A DNA stretch of 64,000 bases from Oidiodendron maius Zn. Its lineage: Eukaryota; Ascomycota; Leotiomycetes; Myxotrichaceae. Below are positions 40,601 to 55,600 of this stretch, piece by piece. The DNA lies in the NCBI GenBank assembly GCA_000827325.1, contig KN832894.1, forward strand, positions 310,001 through 374,000, in the 5' to 3' direction. A program made the position numbers and the translations under genes. Position 1 is the stretch's first letter. The number at the start of each line of letters is the position of its first letter. The notes beneath the pieces were generated by a model. It ran no database searches. It was given only the letters and a program-made list of their open reading frames with translations, and had not been told where the DNA came from.

Positions 40601-43600
40601 AAATGATGCAGCCAGTAATTTATCATATAATTTCAAATTACGTAAATCAGTGCCTCATAAGTGATGAAATAGGCGGTGTGTCCGTGGTCTGAGATCTTAA
40701 ACTGAACTCGAAGAGCCATTCTGGTTAGTGATGAAGTGCATTATCACAGCTGGAATTCCTTGTAAGATTACTATTCTCCACTCTAGGTCGGTATAGAATT
40801 CGGGAGTTATTTCTTAGGCAGCCCACTTAAGATTCGGCCTGACAAATGGAAATATCCCAGCTAATTGCCTATTCCCCGCAAAGTTAATCCGGGTCAGTCG
40901 GCTTTGAGGATTGCTAATCGAGAAGTTTCCCGATCGCCGAGTCTAGCTACTATAGGAAACACCAAGACGATAAGTTGTCAAATTTAGAAGAGTATTCCAG
41001 GGCAACTCTGTGTCTGCAGCAAGATCTGCTCAGAATTTTGCTGGTACCACTCGGGTCATCACTTGATTCCTAGACCGGATAGATTGTTATCTAATTGCCG
41101 TTGCTCTAGAGCTTGGGTTTGAACTGTCGGGCACGTATAAAACCCACAACTCTGCCACCGACCTCTTCGTTATTTATGTTTTGGCAGGTTGCTCTGTTGA
41201 GAAACTAGTCATCAGCTTAATCCGCAATGCTCTTGAAATATTTTATTTCCGGCTTGGTGCTCATCTTCTGTTTCGCTTTCGGGAATGCTACTTATTCCGT
41301 GAATATGGACGCTCAGGCAAATCAGTTGATTATCCAAAGCCTCGATGCTCTTGGGGGGGATGAAGCTCTCAATCAGCTTACAGGTGTAACATATCATGTA
41401 CCGAAGTTCGTCGCACGTCATAAATTGTAGATTTATATGGAAAGTTTCAAACTAAACCAGCAACAGTATCTATCGAAGTCGTACGTTGATGGAAAGTTAC
41501 TCAGCCTTAAGAGCAGACACCACAATAGCGGTTGGCGGAAATCAAAACATCTCGTTCTCCTTTGCGTCTCCAGAACTGCAACAACGAATTGATAGATTCT
41601 TCCAGACCTCCGGTAAAGAAGTTGTTCGTTCCCTATCTGGTGAATCAATGCTGAAAGTTTCAGAATTTTGGTTAGTGAATAATCCAACCAATCTCCCTAT
41701 AAGTTTCTCGCTCGTGGTTGAAGATGGAGAGGACGGCTTTGCTTGTTATGTCCAGGGAAACAACTATGTCTTTGATCCTGTTACAGCGAGAGGTGGATAT
41801 GTTGATGGTATGTGAATCTCCAATATTCTAAACTTGCAGACTTGACTTAGCTTAATTAGCTGCGCTTGCGGAATACCTCATCCATCAATCTCATGCGTTT
41901 TCGCCTAAGCTCATGAGCACGGTATCATCCCGTCACTCGATATTTGTGGAGAATTTTGTCTGATTAGACATTGTTAGATAAAAAGAAACAATGTCGCTAC
42001 ATCTTCAACAATTACCCTTCCTGGGAATATTAAAATGCCGGCAGGTAAGTATAAGTATCTTCTAATCTGCTTGCCGTGGATAAGGCTTACTAAATAGTAT
42101 ATGACCGAATTCTGGATCTCACCGTCATCTTGAACCCTCAAACACACCTCCCCTACATAATACGCTCAATTGAGGATCACTACATATTTGGGAAGTCCTA
42201 TCATGATTTAGTCGTATATAACTACACCTCGGTATCTGGTATTCAGTTTCCCCGCAGATTTAAAACTATGTACAACCATGATAGCCTACTGGAGGATTTT
42301 ATCGTCACGGATATTGATGTCAATCCCAAGTTTGCTCCCGAATTCTTTCAAGGCCTGAACGCAAGCCAGAGCCCGACCCCGAAGACCGCCCCTGCGCGTA
42401 TTTCTGGTTATGGCCACGCTGAGATTGGAGAATACTCGTTCAACCGGATATGGGGTGGAGAATACACCGGAACCTTAGCGAACCTTTCTGCTACCCACCC
42501 AGATCCGTCTTTGCCTAATATCTGGCATCTACAATTTCTTGACAGCCCACTTTGGCAGCAAATGGTCATGGAGTTTGAGCACGGGGTGATAGTTGTAGAT
42601 GCACCGCCCCACCAAAACCAACTAGTCATCAAATGGGTGAACGATGCATTAAAGAAGCCAATCACTCATTTCTGGGTACATCCCTCTGCCAGCAATTCAT
42701 AACAATTGACCCAGAGCTTGCTGAAACTCATATCTAGCCTACGCACCATCACCATGATCATACCTATGCTGCCAAGGAATTCGTGGAGATCGGAGCTAAA
42801 ATTATTACCCCTAAAGTAGCTGTACCTCACTGGTCGTATATTCCTGGGGCGCAGCTGGAGATTTTTGGGTAAGGCAAAACTAACGATATATCATGAATGC
42901 TACATATTCTAACATGCCCTAAGTAATGAACCTTTCGTATACAAGGATGACACGCTACAGGCACGGTTCCATTGGTCACAAGAAGGTGTTCATAGCGACG
43001 ACTTTACATATGCAACTATTACCAAAGCAAATCCGAGATGTAATGACTCTATGGTAATTATCGAGGCCGATGCCTGGTCGCCTGGCATTGTGGGATTTGA
43101 GTTTGACCAGGCCGAAGCGCTTGACTGGGTTAGGCAGATCGTGGCAGATGGTGTAGCTAGAAATGGAATGTAAGTTCCGGATTCTATAAGTGACCATAGT
43201 AATTTTCTGATGCTAATTCAATGCTTATATTAGTGTTTGGCCAATACATGGAAGTCCAACGCCGTTGACAGAGCTATTTGAGCTCACAGGGTACGAATAT
43301 CCAAACTACTCTGTTTGTGATATGATGAGTGGCCCGCCGCTATGTTAATTAGTTACCTGGGTTTTGTCAACCTGAAAGTTGTATCTGGTAAACATTGAAT
43401 TGCCATTCTTCCTAGAATCAATCTAAGTGTTTGAACATACTCTCTATAGAGCAACGACAAAGTGTTAGAAGAAGTGAGCGCCAACTTGTTAATTTTATTT
43501 GATCGATATATCTGCCTCACTTGAGCAAATTCATAAACTCAATTCCTCGCAACAGGTCTTTTTTTCTTTTTCCAGTCGCCGTGATAAAGGCCGTGGGTAA

Positions 43601-46600
43601 GGACAGTTGGCGTTTGATATATCGTCCTAATAATAAATTTACTCATAATAATCACGAACGAAGTATTAATCTTTCTACATATTCATGACATTATTGGTTA
43701 TCGACTTGGATTTGGATATGGGAGTTTCTTAGTAATGTTCCTCACCTACAGATATAAGCCATTAAAATCTCCATTTTACTCAGCGATATTTATAATAGCT
43801 ATGATTTTTCTTACTAATACTTTTATTCGAGTTAATTAAAGCTAAAGCTATTTCAGGAATGGGAATAGAGAAGCCTCCAGTGGGGGAAATTAGTCAGAAT
43901 TACATTGGGGTGAATGTAACAGGCGTGTATCTGTATCTATGGCATAAGTTCAGGCTCTAACCTCTATTACACATGTATCCGACTTTGTTTTAGGGATATA
44001 AGGCAAATTTATCCCAATACCCTTTGGTACTGCGCGGTTTGTCACCTTTTGCGTGCTTATGTGGCACCGCCTGGAACGGACGGAGGGGTTTATTTCCGTT
44101 TCTGGATAGTGACCTTACAAAGTTTGGAAAATATTTCCATGTTTTATAACAAAAAGTGGAAACAAAGCCAAAACAGTGATAGTATCAGGAAGTCAGGGGA
44201 TTTTTCGGGGCATGGCATACAACGTACCGACTCTGTTAGCGTCCTAGTTCAGCAGGCAGACATGTTTCTTCTTTCCGATATACCCGTAAGTGAGCAATAA
44301 TGTCAGGGTCGGCAGATGCATCGGCAAGCCTTGGAAGAGGATTGCAGGTCCGGCCCTCGCAGGCGATGCTGTCTGACCGCGGTTCTTTCATCCGTTACAA
44401 CGCTCTGTGTAACTTTGAAGTGTTTGATTTTATGCCTTAGATTCTACGACATGGAGATCTGACTGTGTGATCGAAGAATTTGGAACACGGGCAACACCTT
44501 CATGACTTCAAATGGGTCCTTTAAGGATATGAAAGGGGCTGTTCTTTAGTCGGGCCGTGATTAATTCAGCTTAACAACCCGGGAAAGTTACCTGCAGGGG
44601 TCGACAACAAGGTAGCCTTACCTGTACAACCAGCTTTCCGATATACACTAGTACATTTGATATCCTCCGGAAATTTGGAGTTTATACCTGAGAATATTTC
44701 TGAATATTTACCTCGTAATCTCTGGCACTTTCCATTGCCATAGTTATCGCTTCTCAATGATTTAGACCTCATTTTTCGAAAATCCCAACCTCACAAATAA
44801 CGTTGATGGAGGCAGCAGTATCTGGAGAACCTGGTGGCCAGGATACATCTATGCAGAGTTGTAGGTTTCAACTTGAAAGAAAAGACCATATTCATCAGGT
44901 TGCGCAAGATAACCGGGCAGATTTGAGTGGTAATATACTGGCATGTCTCCAAGTCTTCGGGTCATTTTTCCTCATGATAAATTCTTGGTATATAGCTCCG
45001 GCGCTCTTGTAGTTCAACCTATACTCATTCTCTTTAGGGGAGTGACAAACACCTTCGGCGCGTATCAAACATATTACGAAGCAAATCTCTTGAAGGACGA
45101 GAGTCCTTCACGAATATCTTGGATAGGCTCTATCCAAGCTTTCCTCTTGCTCCTAGTCGGTGGCTGCATTACTGGCCCTATATTTGATGCTGGCTATCTT
45201 CGAAGTTTGATTATTGTGGGTTCTATAACCTCAGTCTTGGGTATGATGATGACAAGCATATGCAAAGAATACTGGCAGATTGTTCTATCCCAGGGCTTGT
45301 GTGTAGGAATTGGTGCAGGATGTCTGTTCTTGCCGAGCGTTGCTGTGATGCCGCAATACTTCACTGAAAGAAGAGCTTTTGCAACTGGCATAGCTGCAAC
45401 AGGTAGTAGTATAGGTATGTGAATAAGATTCTGGGGATCTAGCTCCTAACTTGATAATAGGCGGTGTCATTTACCCCATCGTCTTTCATGAACTGCAACC
45501 CCGCATTGGCTTCAGTTGGGCCACGAGAGTGATTGCGTTCATTATGCTTGCCACCCTAATAATTCCCATAACGGTTATGCGAGCAAAGATATCCCCTTCA
45601 AATCGGCGGCCGCTCTTCGACTTGGCCGTCCTCCGAGAGCTACCTTTTGACTTATTTTCATTCGGCTTCTTCTTTGGTATGATGGGAATGTATATCCCAT
45701 TCTATTATATGTCCACATATAGCACCGGGCGTGATATAGTCAACAATAATCTTGGGTTTTACCTCCTTACTATCATTAACGCAGCATCGGTATTCGGCCG
45801 AATAGTGCCAAACTTTCTGGCAGATACTATTGGTCCCCTAAATATTAGTGCACCATTCTGCTGTGCTTGCGCTATCATTGCATTCTGCTGGACATCAATA
45901 TCCTCTACAGGCCAAGCCGTTGTCTTCTGTATATTCTACGGCTTCTTTTCTGGAACCTTCGTTTCCATCAGTCCTCCAGCACTAGCTTCTTTATCGCCGG
46001 ATCTTAATCTAGTGGGAACTCATATGGGAATGGGATTTACCTGTGGTGGATTAGGTCTTCTTATTGGCAATCCAGTTGCTGGTATACTGTTGGATAGCTA
46101 CGGGTGGATTGGACCTGCGATGTTCTGTGGGGCATGTAGCATTTTGGCTACTTGTTTTGTTTTGATAGCGAGATTGTCTAAGACAGGAAGGGTACTGATA
46201 GTTAAAGTGTGAGAATCAATCATCAGTGGCAGCCATAACATAGGTCCTACAGGGAGATAGAATTATCTGTTTTAATAAAAGAGGAACCGAAGAGTTATTC
46301 CTCTATCTCGGCTTAGGATACACATGCAGATCATGTTTCGGCAGACTGTTCAGAGAAGTCCTACGCCTGAGAACAAGTTTGATGATTTGTATGAAAATTT
46401 TTATTCGTTATCGAGAAGTGAAAGGATCCGTAGGCTTGTGCTTCACGTGCGGACTAGAGCGAACAATGCAGGGTCATTACGCTTTTTGCAATGTAGTAAT
46501 TAAATTTTGGTACATAAACTCGCCAAGATTACTAGCTATATAGCATTATCCAAATTTCAAATTTAGTAACTCTATTACTGTCGTGAATGTTATTATTTTA

Positions 46601-49600
46601 TAAAGGGACCAGCTAAATTGTAACGCCTAGTGACAGCGCCATTGTGGCATAGAGAAGATTCCCGATGTTAACCTAGCTAGTAGAGCTGAAAGAATATCAC
46701 TGCCAGCTAGCAGAACTGATCAGGCTAATGGAGCCACAATCTTGAATTCAGTAGCCTTCCTGGCCTAGAAGCCGGTGAGAGGACAATGACGATACCCGGT
46801 GAAGATATTCAGCTGGAGGGTATTTGGATTTGGGGACTAACGTTTAATCAGGGCGGAAAAGCCTAAAGCGGGTACTTTATTTTCGGATGAGCAAACGGGT
46901 TACTCCACCGTTTGATTGCAACATCCTTACTGCTGATCACGCCACAGTATAGGCAGTTGTTTCTAAAGCTTTCTCTGTTTTTAGCCTCGTCTATCAATCT
47001 ACTCTACATTTCTTATCTTATACTTAACACAACGACGCTATATCCCAATCAAATGACAGATGGCTGTAATCCCATTGATAACTTCTCCAGCAGTGTCACC
47101 GATGTCACCGAGTGGGATGGCCCCCAGTGCATCCTGAATGCTACCAAGGAAAGAGCCGCAATCAAAACCCTGCGGTTCTACCGAAGATCCTTGAAAGGTC
47201 ATCTGCGCCTTCACACTTGAATCATTGCCATACAGTGTAGCTTGTATAAAGTTGGCAATAGTGCAATGTCCGCTTTTAAATTTATGGTCAGAACCTGTCC
47301 TTTTATTCGATTTTCGGGAATACTTACAAGGATACATCTCCACAGTCCAGAGCCACGGGCCCTGATTCCCGTTTTGAAGGATTAGGATTCAATGGAGCCG
47401 GATCACCAATGCACTTTGTTGCAGAAACTTTTGAGCATTGACCTGTGTGAAGCATCGCAGTATTAATAGAGGAAAGCAGTATTTGACGTACACTGGAATC
47501 GTTGCTAATATATCCAGACATCTGAATTGTCGCCGTTCCTTGGTCTGTAGTCCCGTCAGAGTCAGTTACAAATTGAAAACTCTGAGGTGACCCTGAGTCA
47601 CAACCCATATTGTCGCATTCTGGTTCCATATATTTTGCTTGAAAAGTCGTAGCATCTTGATCCCCAATGTCGAACTAGGGACATGTAAGCCAAATGCGAA
47701 TAGATGAGATCTGATATAGGAATTTTGGGGCTTTCTCACCGAGCTTTTGCCAACCTCCACCAATATACTGGACTTTGGAGAGTCTCGCGGAATAACCGCT
47801 GTCAAAGCCATGGCGTAAAACTGCAAGGGTAATGATGCTAAACATAAGAAATAAATAGGGAGTGAGCTCTTAAACGAAGCCATAATTTTTCACCTCCGAT
47901 ATTGTTCGTTATATCAATTGAACGGAATTTCAAAGTATTTATTTGAGGTCAAGATTGAGGTCAAGATGATTGTGCCTTAGAAATAGAAATTTTTGAGAAC
48001 TGACACTACGCAGCTATATACTCCAGACTTAGGAGGAAGGATTAGGCCTAAGAGGAGGCTTGGATTGAGATAATCCTTTTGGGGAATAAATAAAGTGCAT
48101 AATCTCAAATCAGGATTAAGTCTCCCAAAATAGATTTGGGATTCTTATTAATGTTTGACTTAGTAACTTGTTGGTGCTTCAATTTTATAGCTGGTTTGTG
48201 GCCAATGGATCACTGTAAGTAATTTTCCTTACGAAAATCTGTCTATTCCGTAAGTATCATCATCCTTTCGGGGATATAGTGTAAAACAGTTCGCCTTACG
48301 TGGATCATAGTACCCAAGCCTAATCCCACATGAGGCTCGATAATTAATCCACTCAAGACAAAGGCGAAGACACCTAGGCGTGATCGTGAGCTCCACTCTA
48401 GAAACACGACCAGTACGGATAACTATAGAGCCGATGCTGGAATGTGTACTATAAGCTATCGGAACCCAAACACAATATTCAGTATAGCTGCAATATGCTG
48501 GCTGAGCATATTCTTTACGACAGGCGTCGCACTTGGTCTAAGCAACCGAAGTCAACAATTGGGTATTTCTATGTCACTTCCCAAATTCGGATATTTTATG
48601 CTCACCGCAGCACGGATAATCCGGATCACCCCCCATTTATAACCACCCTGTCATTTGCTCTTTCCGGCAATAAAACTAGTAACAAGAACGAGGTCTTGAA
48701 ACTGCAGGTCCGGATACAGCTTTGCCACGGGTAGGATGGCATCCTCTACCAACCCTCCTCAGCACGGATTACAAACCATGTGGCTGCCATATGCGTTTGT
48801 ACGTGCTACTAAATAGCAGTAGTCTGTAGTAAAAATCCGGAATGTCTTGCGCTCTACAGCATTTATTGATTTTGAATGAGACAATATCATGGCGCATCTT
48901 GAATCATCAAATTTGTTCTCGGTGAAAGGATTAGTTGCAGTGATTACTGGTGGAGGAAGTGGTAAGGATCGAATTCTGTCATGCAGATTGCTTTCGCTGC
49001 GGATTCCTCTTATCTCCTGCTCTCTTTGTTTATTTTGGAACGAACAGCGTATCATTATAAATAGCTATTTGAATACTAACTGGTTCTAGGGATTGGGCAG
49101 ATGATGGCACATGCTCTTGATGCCAACGGCGCCTCGAAAGTGTTCATAATCGGTCGCCGAGAACAGAAACTCAAGGATACGGCAGCCTCGGCCGTCAACG
49201 GCTCGATCATTCCGGTCATAGGAGACATATCTTCGAAGGAATCATTGCAAGCTGCCTACAATCAAATTGCTATGCAGACCAAGTACATCGACCTCCTTAT
49301 CGCAAATAGCGGCACGGTTGGACCACGCGGGATGAATATCTCCAAGCCTGGTGGAAGCCCAGCGACCCTGCAGGAACTTCGGGAGCATCTGTGGAAAACC
49401 CCGATGGAGGAATTCTCCCAAGTTTCACATGTAAATGTGACTGGGACCTTCTATACGATCGTCGCATTCCTGCCGTTGCTAGAGGCTGCGAATCAGCAGC
49501 GCCCTCATCCTACCCCGGGCGTGCTCTCACCTCCTAGACCCCAGGTTATCGTCATCAGCTCTGTTGCCGGATTTCTCCGTGTTGGCATGACAGGATATGC

Positions 49601-52600
49601 ATATCACATTTCCAAGGCTGGTGTCAACATGTTGATCAAGATGGTCTCCACAATGCTTACTCGACATCATATCCGGGTGAACGGGATAGCGCCAGGCCCA
49701 TACTATTCCGAATTGTCAGCTTCAATCTATGAGCGGCTAGGCGTTGTTGGACAAGGAGTTACCGATGGTTCTTTCCCGCCGGAAAATTTCCCTCTGACGC
49801 GGTCTGGTGGTGAAGAAGATATTGCAGGATTGATCATCTGGATGGCTGGCGCTGCTGGGGGCTACTTAAATGGGAGTATTGTGGTTACTGATGGTGGAAG
49901 AGCAGGAACTGTTCCTTCAACATACTAGTAGGATCGCGGCGCTTGATGTGGGAGGCGGTGATTTTCCAGTCGAGTAGACGAAGAACCGAAGAGATGTGTG
50001 ACCTAGCTCTCGTTAGAATGAGTTAAAATTGAATATAAATATTCAAATATAATTATATATACGAGACTTGGTTCATTGGAATACCTCTCGCGATGCAGGA
50101 AAGTCACTTGTCCGAAGGCAGGCCGGAAATTTCATTGTTCTATCCTGCAGTTATTGGAGAAATCATTGATTCTTCCCATATTTTCGTACAACCTCTCGAA
50201 GAAGATTGCTTCTTTGGATGACAGCGCTGGCGAATCTCCATCTTGGCCTTCTAGCCTTCTACTGTCAACAGGAGGTCTAGTCTCTAGTCTTAGCAGCGGT
50301 CCTGGGGATTTGGGACGTTCACCGTGCTATATCGTGTCCCAAGATAACATGGTGGCATGACGAAAAAGGGTGAGATAAGTCGCTTACCACCTACTGTGCC
50401 TAACTGAAAAGCAGTGTCAGTGATGGAAATGTGTGCATATTTCATACGTCAAGCAGAGCGGTAGTATTCCACAGCGTGAGAATTGATCTTGGCCATCTGA
50501 ATATCAGGCTTTCAAACTAGGTCTCATCATATACATTTATATACCTTTCAATCCTGAACTCAGAGAATAATCTCTACCACAGGGACCCATTATATTACAT
50601 TGCCGAGCAACGGAGATTACGGAACAGTTGCCGGCGTCTCGTGGTCAACCTCCGGAGGTGCATGCAGCTATGTAGAAGACCATTTCACAATCCGGCTAAC
50701 TCTTCCGGTGGCAGAGCAATTTGAAATATTTTCCTGTGTGCGCTTTCTCGGGATTTTCTTCACACCTTCGAGCGTCGGAGAAACTTGATAGCTTCGTCAG
50801 GTGGCTTTGATTGGGCCGTATTGGAGACTTGAGAGCGACAGAGTGGAGGTTGTACTTCAGCTGCAGTTGCTGTAATCTTAGCTATCCATTTGGACCCCAC
50901 TCCCGAGCTCGCATTACATCCACACCCGACATGACCAGATCATCGCCATTTCCTTCCTCACCTTCACTGCTTGCTCCCATGAGCTTGGTCAGCCTTCAAA
51001 GGGGCTGCTGGGATCCACAGGCACTCGAGATAGCGTCTACCTGAACGGGTACTTCTCGCTCACCTCAAAACGGCATTCCTCGAACGTAATGTCGTATCTC
51101 CTATTAGTGGACCTAACGTTGTTTCAGCGTCAGATTAGCTCCCTTCTCGCGGTCATTGGCATTTATTACAGTTTAATAGCTTTTATTCTGCTTGCCTTTA
51201 CTTCGCTTTCACGATATGGTTGGCGAAGGGTGTGGAGGTAGTTGTCAAATACTTTGATACAAGCGATCTGTCTAGATCCGTGAATACCTACACTAACTAG
51301 ATTCTGCAGCGCCAAAGAAGACTTTTCTCCCCCTCACCCCGTTCAGAGAAGCAGCAGGCGAGGAATGATCGCCTAAATGTCTAGTAGCCCACGAAAAGTT
51401 TGTTCTCACCGCGCTTTTCCCTCCAGAGATTAGTGGATCTGAAGAGCTCGTGGCATCCGTTGAGGACCCATGGCCATTTCCTCAAGAATTCCTCACTGAT
51501 CTCCCAGCCGCTCGGATCCCATGGATCCCCCCAGGCGATGAGGCCAGTCTTCTCATGCGGAATATCACAGAATTCCAACATTTGAATACACAGTGGCGTA
51601 TCGTCATAGGAGTCTCCTAAGCGGAGAATATTGTCCCGTAGTTCTGGTATTGGAAACAGATCAATCCAAGGATGATGCTCAATTGCTCGTTGTAGTGCAG
51701 TAGGTCGAAGATGTACTGGGCACGATAGATTGATATCGTAACCCGGGTTGGGGGTATTGAAAGGTGACTCAGCCTCGGCGTCCATCCAGGCCGTTGTAAA
51801 CCCAAGAGCTGATGTATTTGTGACTAGAGCTCTAAATACGTTAAATTGAATTAGCGTTAGTAGGAGGTCGATCCTTGGGGATCCTAGCATGCTTGCGTGA
51901 TATAGCTGTTCATACTGAATAATTACCCTCTGCGTCTCAGAAAGACTCAGTTTAGAGAACGTAGAGGCTAGCTTGCCTATGCACAAGCCCTCTAGACTGT
52001 TGTGGGTGGGTACGATATCCATGCAAGACAAACCCGCACCAGCGCGGTCACTGCCTTCTGCCTCAGCAGAATCACGTCGTTCGAGTTCCATGTGATTTTC
52101 GTGACTAATTGTGGTCTTTTTTAAGCTTTTTCTCTTCCCTACATTGGATAGTTCCCTGTCAGCGATTCGTGCGCGGGGACCACACCCAACAACTGCATAG
52201 CTAACTCCACAGCGTACTTACGATACAGCCTTGAGTTCAGTCGGTTCTGTAACCTCCTCCGCTCCGCAGTGCTGGTAATCCCGGTCCAATCGTCCGCTGG
52301 AACGCGGACTGCAGCCTGTTGCATCATTGGCTCCACAAGTATATTTGGCGGCTGACTGTGGCCATGGTAAGATTGGCGAGAGAGAGTCTGCTCCATGGCT
52401 AGAGCGTTTCTGATCCTGTCGATGCCAATCGAATTTCCAGGGTTGGGTAGTGAACACGATCGCTGGTCGAAGACTAGATGTGGTTATGCAACTTGCTTGT
52501 GCTCCGTCGTTATGGACGAGTTTACGTATGACCATCGACGAATGGAAGGATAAGCGTGATATAATCTGCTTTTAGGCGCTCAGCACTCGCAATGGAGATC

Positions 52601-55600
52601 GGAATTAATCAGTAGCTAATCGGCTTCGAGGTGACTGTTTATTTTTCCTTTCCCTACTGTTCAGACTCGAAAAACCTGAAAGCCATCGAGGGCAGATGTG
52701 TCACGGCTGAACGTCATAAAACGGCTAAATGTAACTGAGTTAGACATGGGCCTAACCGAAGCCTCGGCTAATGATGCCCTTTCTCTATCATTTAATTGGA
52801 TTGAACCCATGCTCCACTTGAGTAGCGGAGCTGTATTCCCATGGATTTTTGTAACGGTAGAGCCATGATGCGTATTTTATGATACTAATATTTACACTGA
52901 GGATCTACCTAAGTTGCGCATACAGTTGGTGAAGGTAAACATGTGCACGACAAAGACCAGGCGAGAAGAGGAAAATCAATGTGTCCCTGCAAGCAGATTT
53001 CACACTAATGCAACCTGCTTGCGGACTGTCCCACTTAACCTGAATTTACTGGTCCTACAATACTGTACTGCACAGTACTGTAGTATCACCACGAACCAGG
53101 TTGCCCCTGTACGAAGGTGATAAGCAGACAGCCAATTTCTGCCCCACTGGCATGGCGAGAATTATTTGCAATCCCTGTGCGGTTGACACCCCCCCCCCCC
53201 CTCCCCCCACAACCAAATATCATGGGAAACAAAACCAATGCAGCCTGCTTGTGGTGGGCAGTACTAGTCCTTCACCGTGGCATGGCTCTGAGGGGTACAG
53301 CACAGGTGGCATGTAGGAGCTACAATCGCGGTGCTATACATCTCCGTTCGGGAATATTAGACACACTTTTTTCTGGGACGATGTTCTGACTTAGTACTGG
53401 TACGACGGCTTCGCAAAATACAGAATCACGTAACCAGTTATTAGATCTGTTATTCCACTCACAATCCTCTCAGTCGCTATTTCTCCTGAGCGACGATTCT
53501 ACTTACATTACGGGCGCAAGTTGGGCTGTAGAGGGAGAATCGAATGCTTGAGCGCTGCATCGTTTCATCAGATGTAATTTTTACAGACGTCTTGCATGAG
53601 TGAGCTAAAATATTCAACCTAGCTCTATTCCCATGGTGTGCTGCTACTAGCTCCTTTGGAACTGGTTCTCTGATTGGAAATATTTTGAACGACCCGTGTC
53701 TTTTGCGTCGCACATCCTTGAGAAGATATTCCAATTTTGCGAGCGACCGGTTTCTAGGTCTCGCTACCTGCTGCATTAAGCCACATGTGCAAGAGATCTA
53801 GTTACCCTGCTAAGTGATGCGAAAATGCTCTATTGCTCGCTCTCACCATGAGACTCATAAGGCTTTTCCGTCATTAGTAAAAACATACGTTCATAAGGTA
53901 CACAAGTGGGTCCATACCGGAGGCTTTGGAGGTGCATTTATCCACGCAGCCATTTGATATTGCTGGCTGTGTGCAGCGGTGAGACTTAAGTTATACTCCT
54001 GGCCACCCTTGAAGTTGTAAAGGAAGTTCATCGGAAAGAGAGGATTAAATGGTGTAGAGTTCTGGATTGTGTCTATATCGTCTTTTGAGAGCTTTGTGTT
54101 CACTGCCATGGGCATTGCTTTAACATGCTCGATAGTTTGGACACCAACGATGGGGAAAACGTAAGGCGATTGGTGAAAGAGGTACGCCAGAGCCTGTCCA
54201 TACAGTTAGTTTGTGCCACGTTGAGGTGTATTATTGTAGCATACCACAGCTTGTACCGTTGTATTTTTACGTCCTGCAATCTGCTCCAAGGCCATCGAAA
54301 CCTTCGCATCATTTTCGCTTAAACCGTAACCTTTGCGAGCTCTTAGATCCTGTTCTGCCTGCTTCTTCTGCTCTGTTGACAACAGTTGACCACCGCTCAG
54401 GGAGCCCCATGGTACAATAGCCATGCCTTGGTCTTCACACATGGGGATGATTTCCGCTTCCATGTCCCTGAAGGCAGCGTTCCATCGACCCTGAAATATT
54501 GAAAAAGGCGTCAACCCGTTCTTACGAGCAACTGCGAAGGAAAGTCAACGCCTGCTGTATTATAGTGGGCCAGAGAGACCATGGCTTACATTCATTTGCT
54601 TTGACGACTACCCACGCAGGCGTGTCAGATACACCAAGGTACAAAACTTGCTTGGCCATAACAGAAGCATGTAAATGAGTCATTACCTCTTCCACCGAGG
54701 TCGCAAAATCCCACCTGTCCCAGTCAGCCAGTGATTCATTTCTTAGATACTGACAAATAAATCCTACAAACCTACCAATGTACGTAGAGTATATCTATAT
54801 AGTCCGTTCTGAGTTTCCTGAGACTGTCCCTTATTGAAATGTGCATACTCTTGGCAGAGTTCCCCGTGAAGTTACTCTGCAATGGTTCATTTTCCCGGCA
54901 GTAGGCGCGATAACCGGATGTGTATTTTGTAGCGATGACCATTTGGTCCCGACAACCTCGCTTCTCCATCCATTCGCCGATCAACTTTTCTGAGTCCTCG
55001 GAATTGTAACTATTAGCTGTATCAATGAAATTCCCCCCGAGGGAGAAGTAAGTGTCGAGGAGGGTAAACGGCTCTTCATTTTCCCCAAACATTTCACTCC
55101 ATGAGCTACCGATGCTTATACCACCAAGGGCAATAGGGGAAACTTTGACACCGGCAGTGGGGGATAAGATACGGTGAAGCCCCAGGGCGGTCTTTGGCTT
55201 GGGAGGGGAAGCAAACATTGACATTGTGATGGCCACTACAGCGGTTTGTTTCGCTTTTGACAAAATGTATAATGCAGAGAAGTTGATTTTGCGTAATAGT
55301 AAACATCAGGAAAATCAGTTTAATTATGCTTTGAGGCGTGGAAAATGATATATATGCACACCTCAAAACAATGTAGATGAACAACAGCATGCTGCAGGGA
55401 TCCGCAGTGCGCTCCGAAAACTACCCGAAGCCGCCACAATAAGCGTGTCCCCTGAACAGGTATTTCCATTAAGCTAATGCAACCGGCTTATGGGCCCCAC
55501 CCTAGCAGAAGATGATTGACAAAGGGGTACAAAATCCTCTTCTTCCGAACTGTTGAAGGAGGAATGTGGAAGCCTAGGGGATGGTGCGTCACGTGAGGAA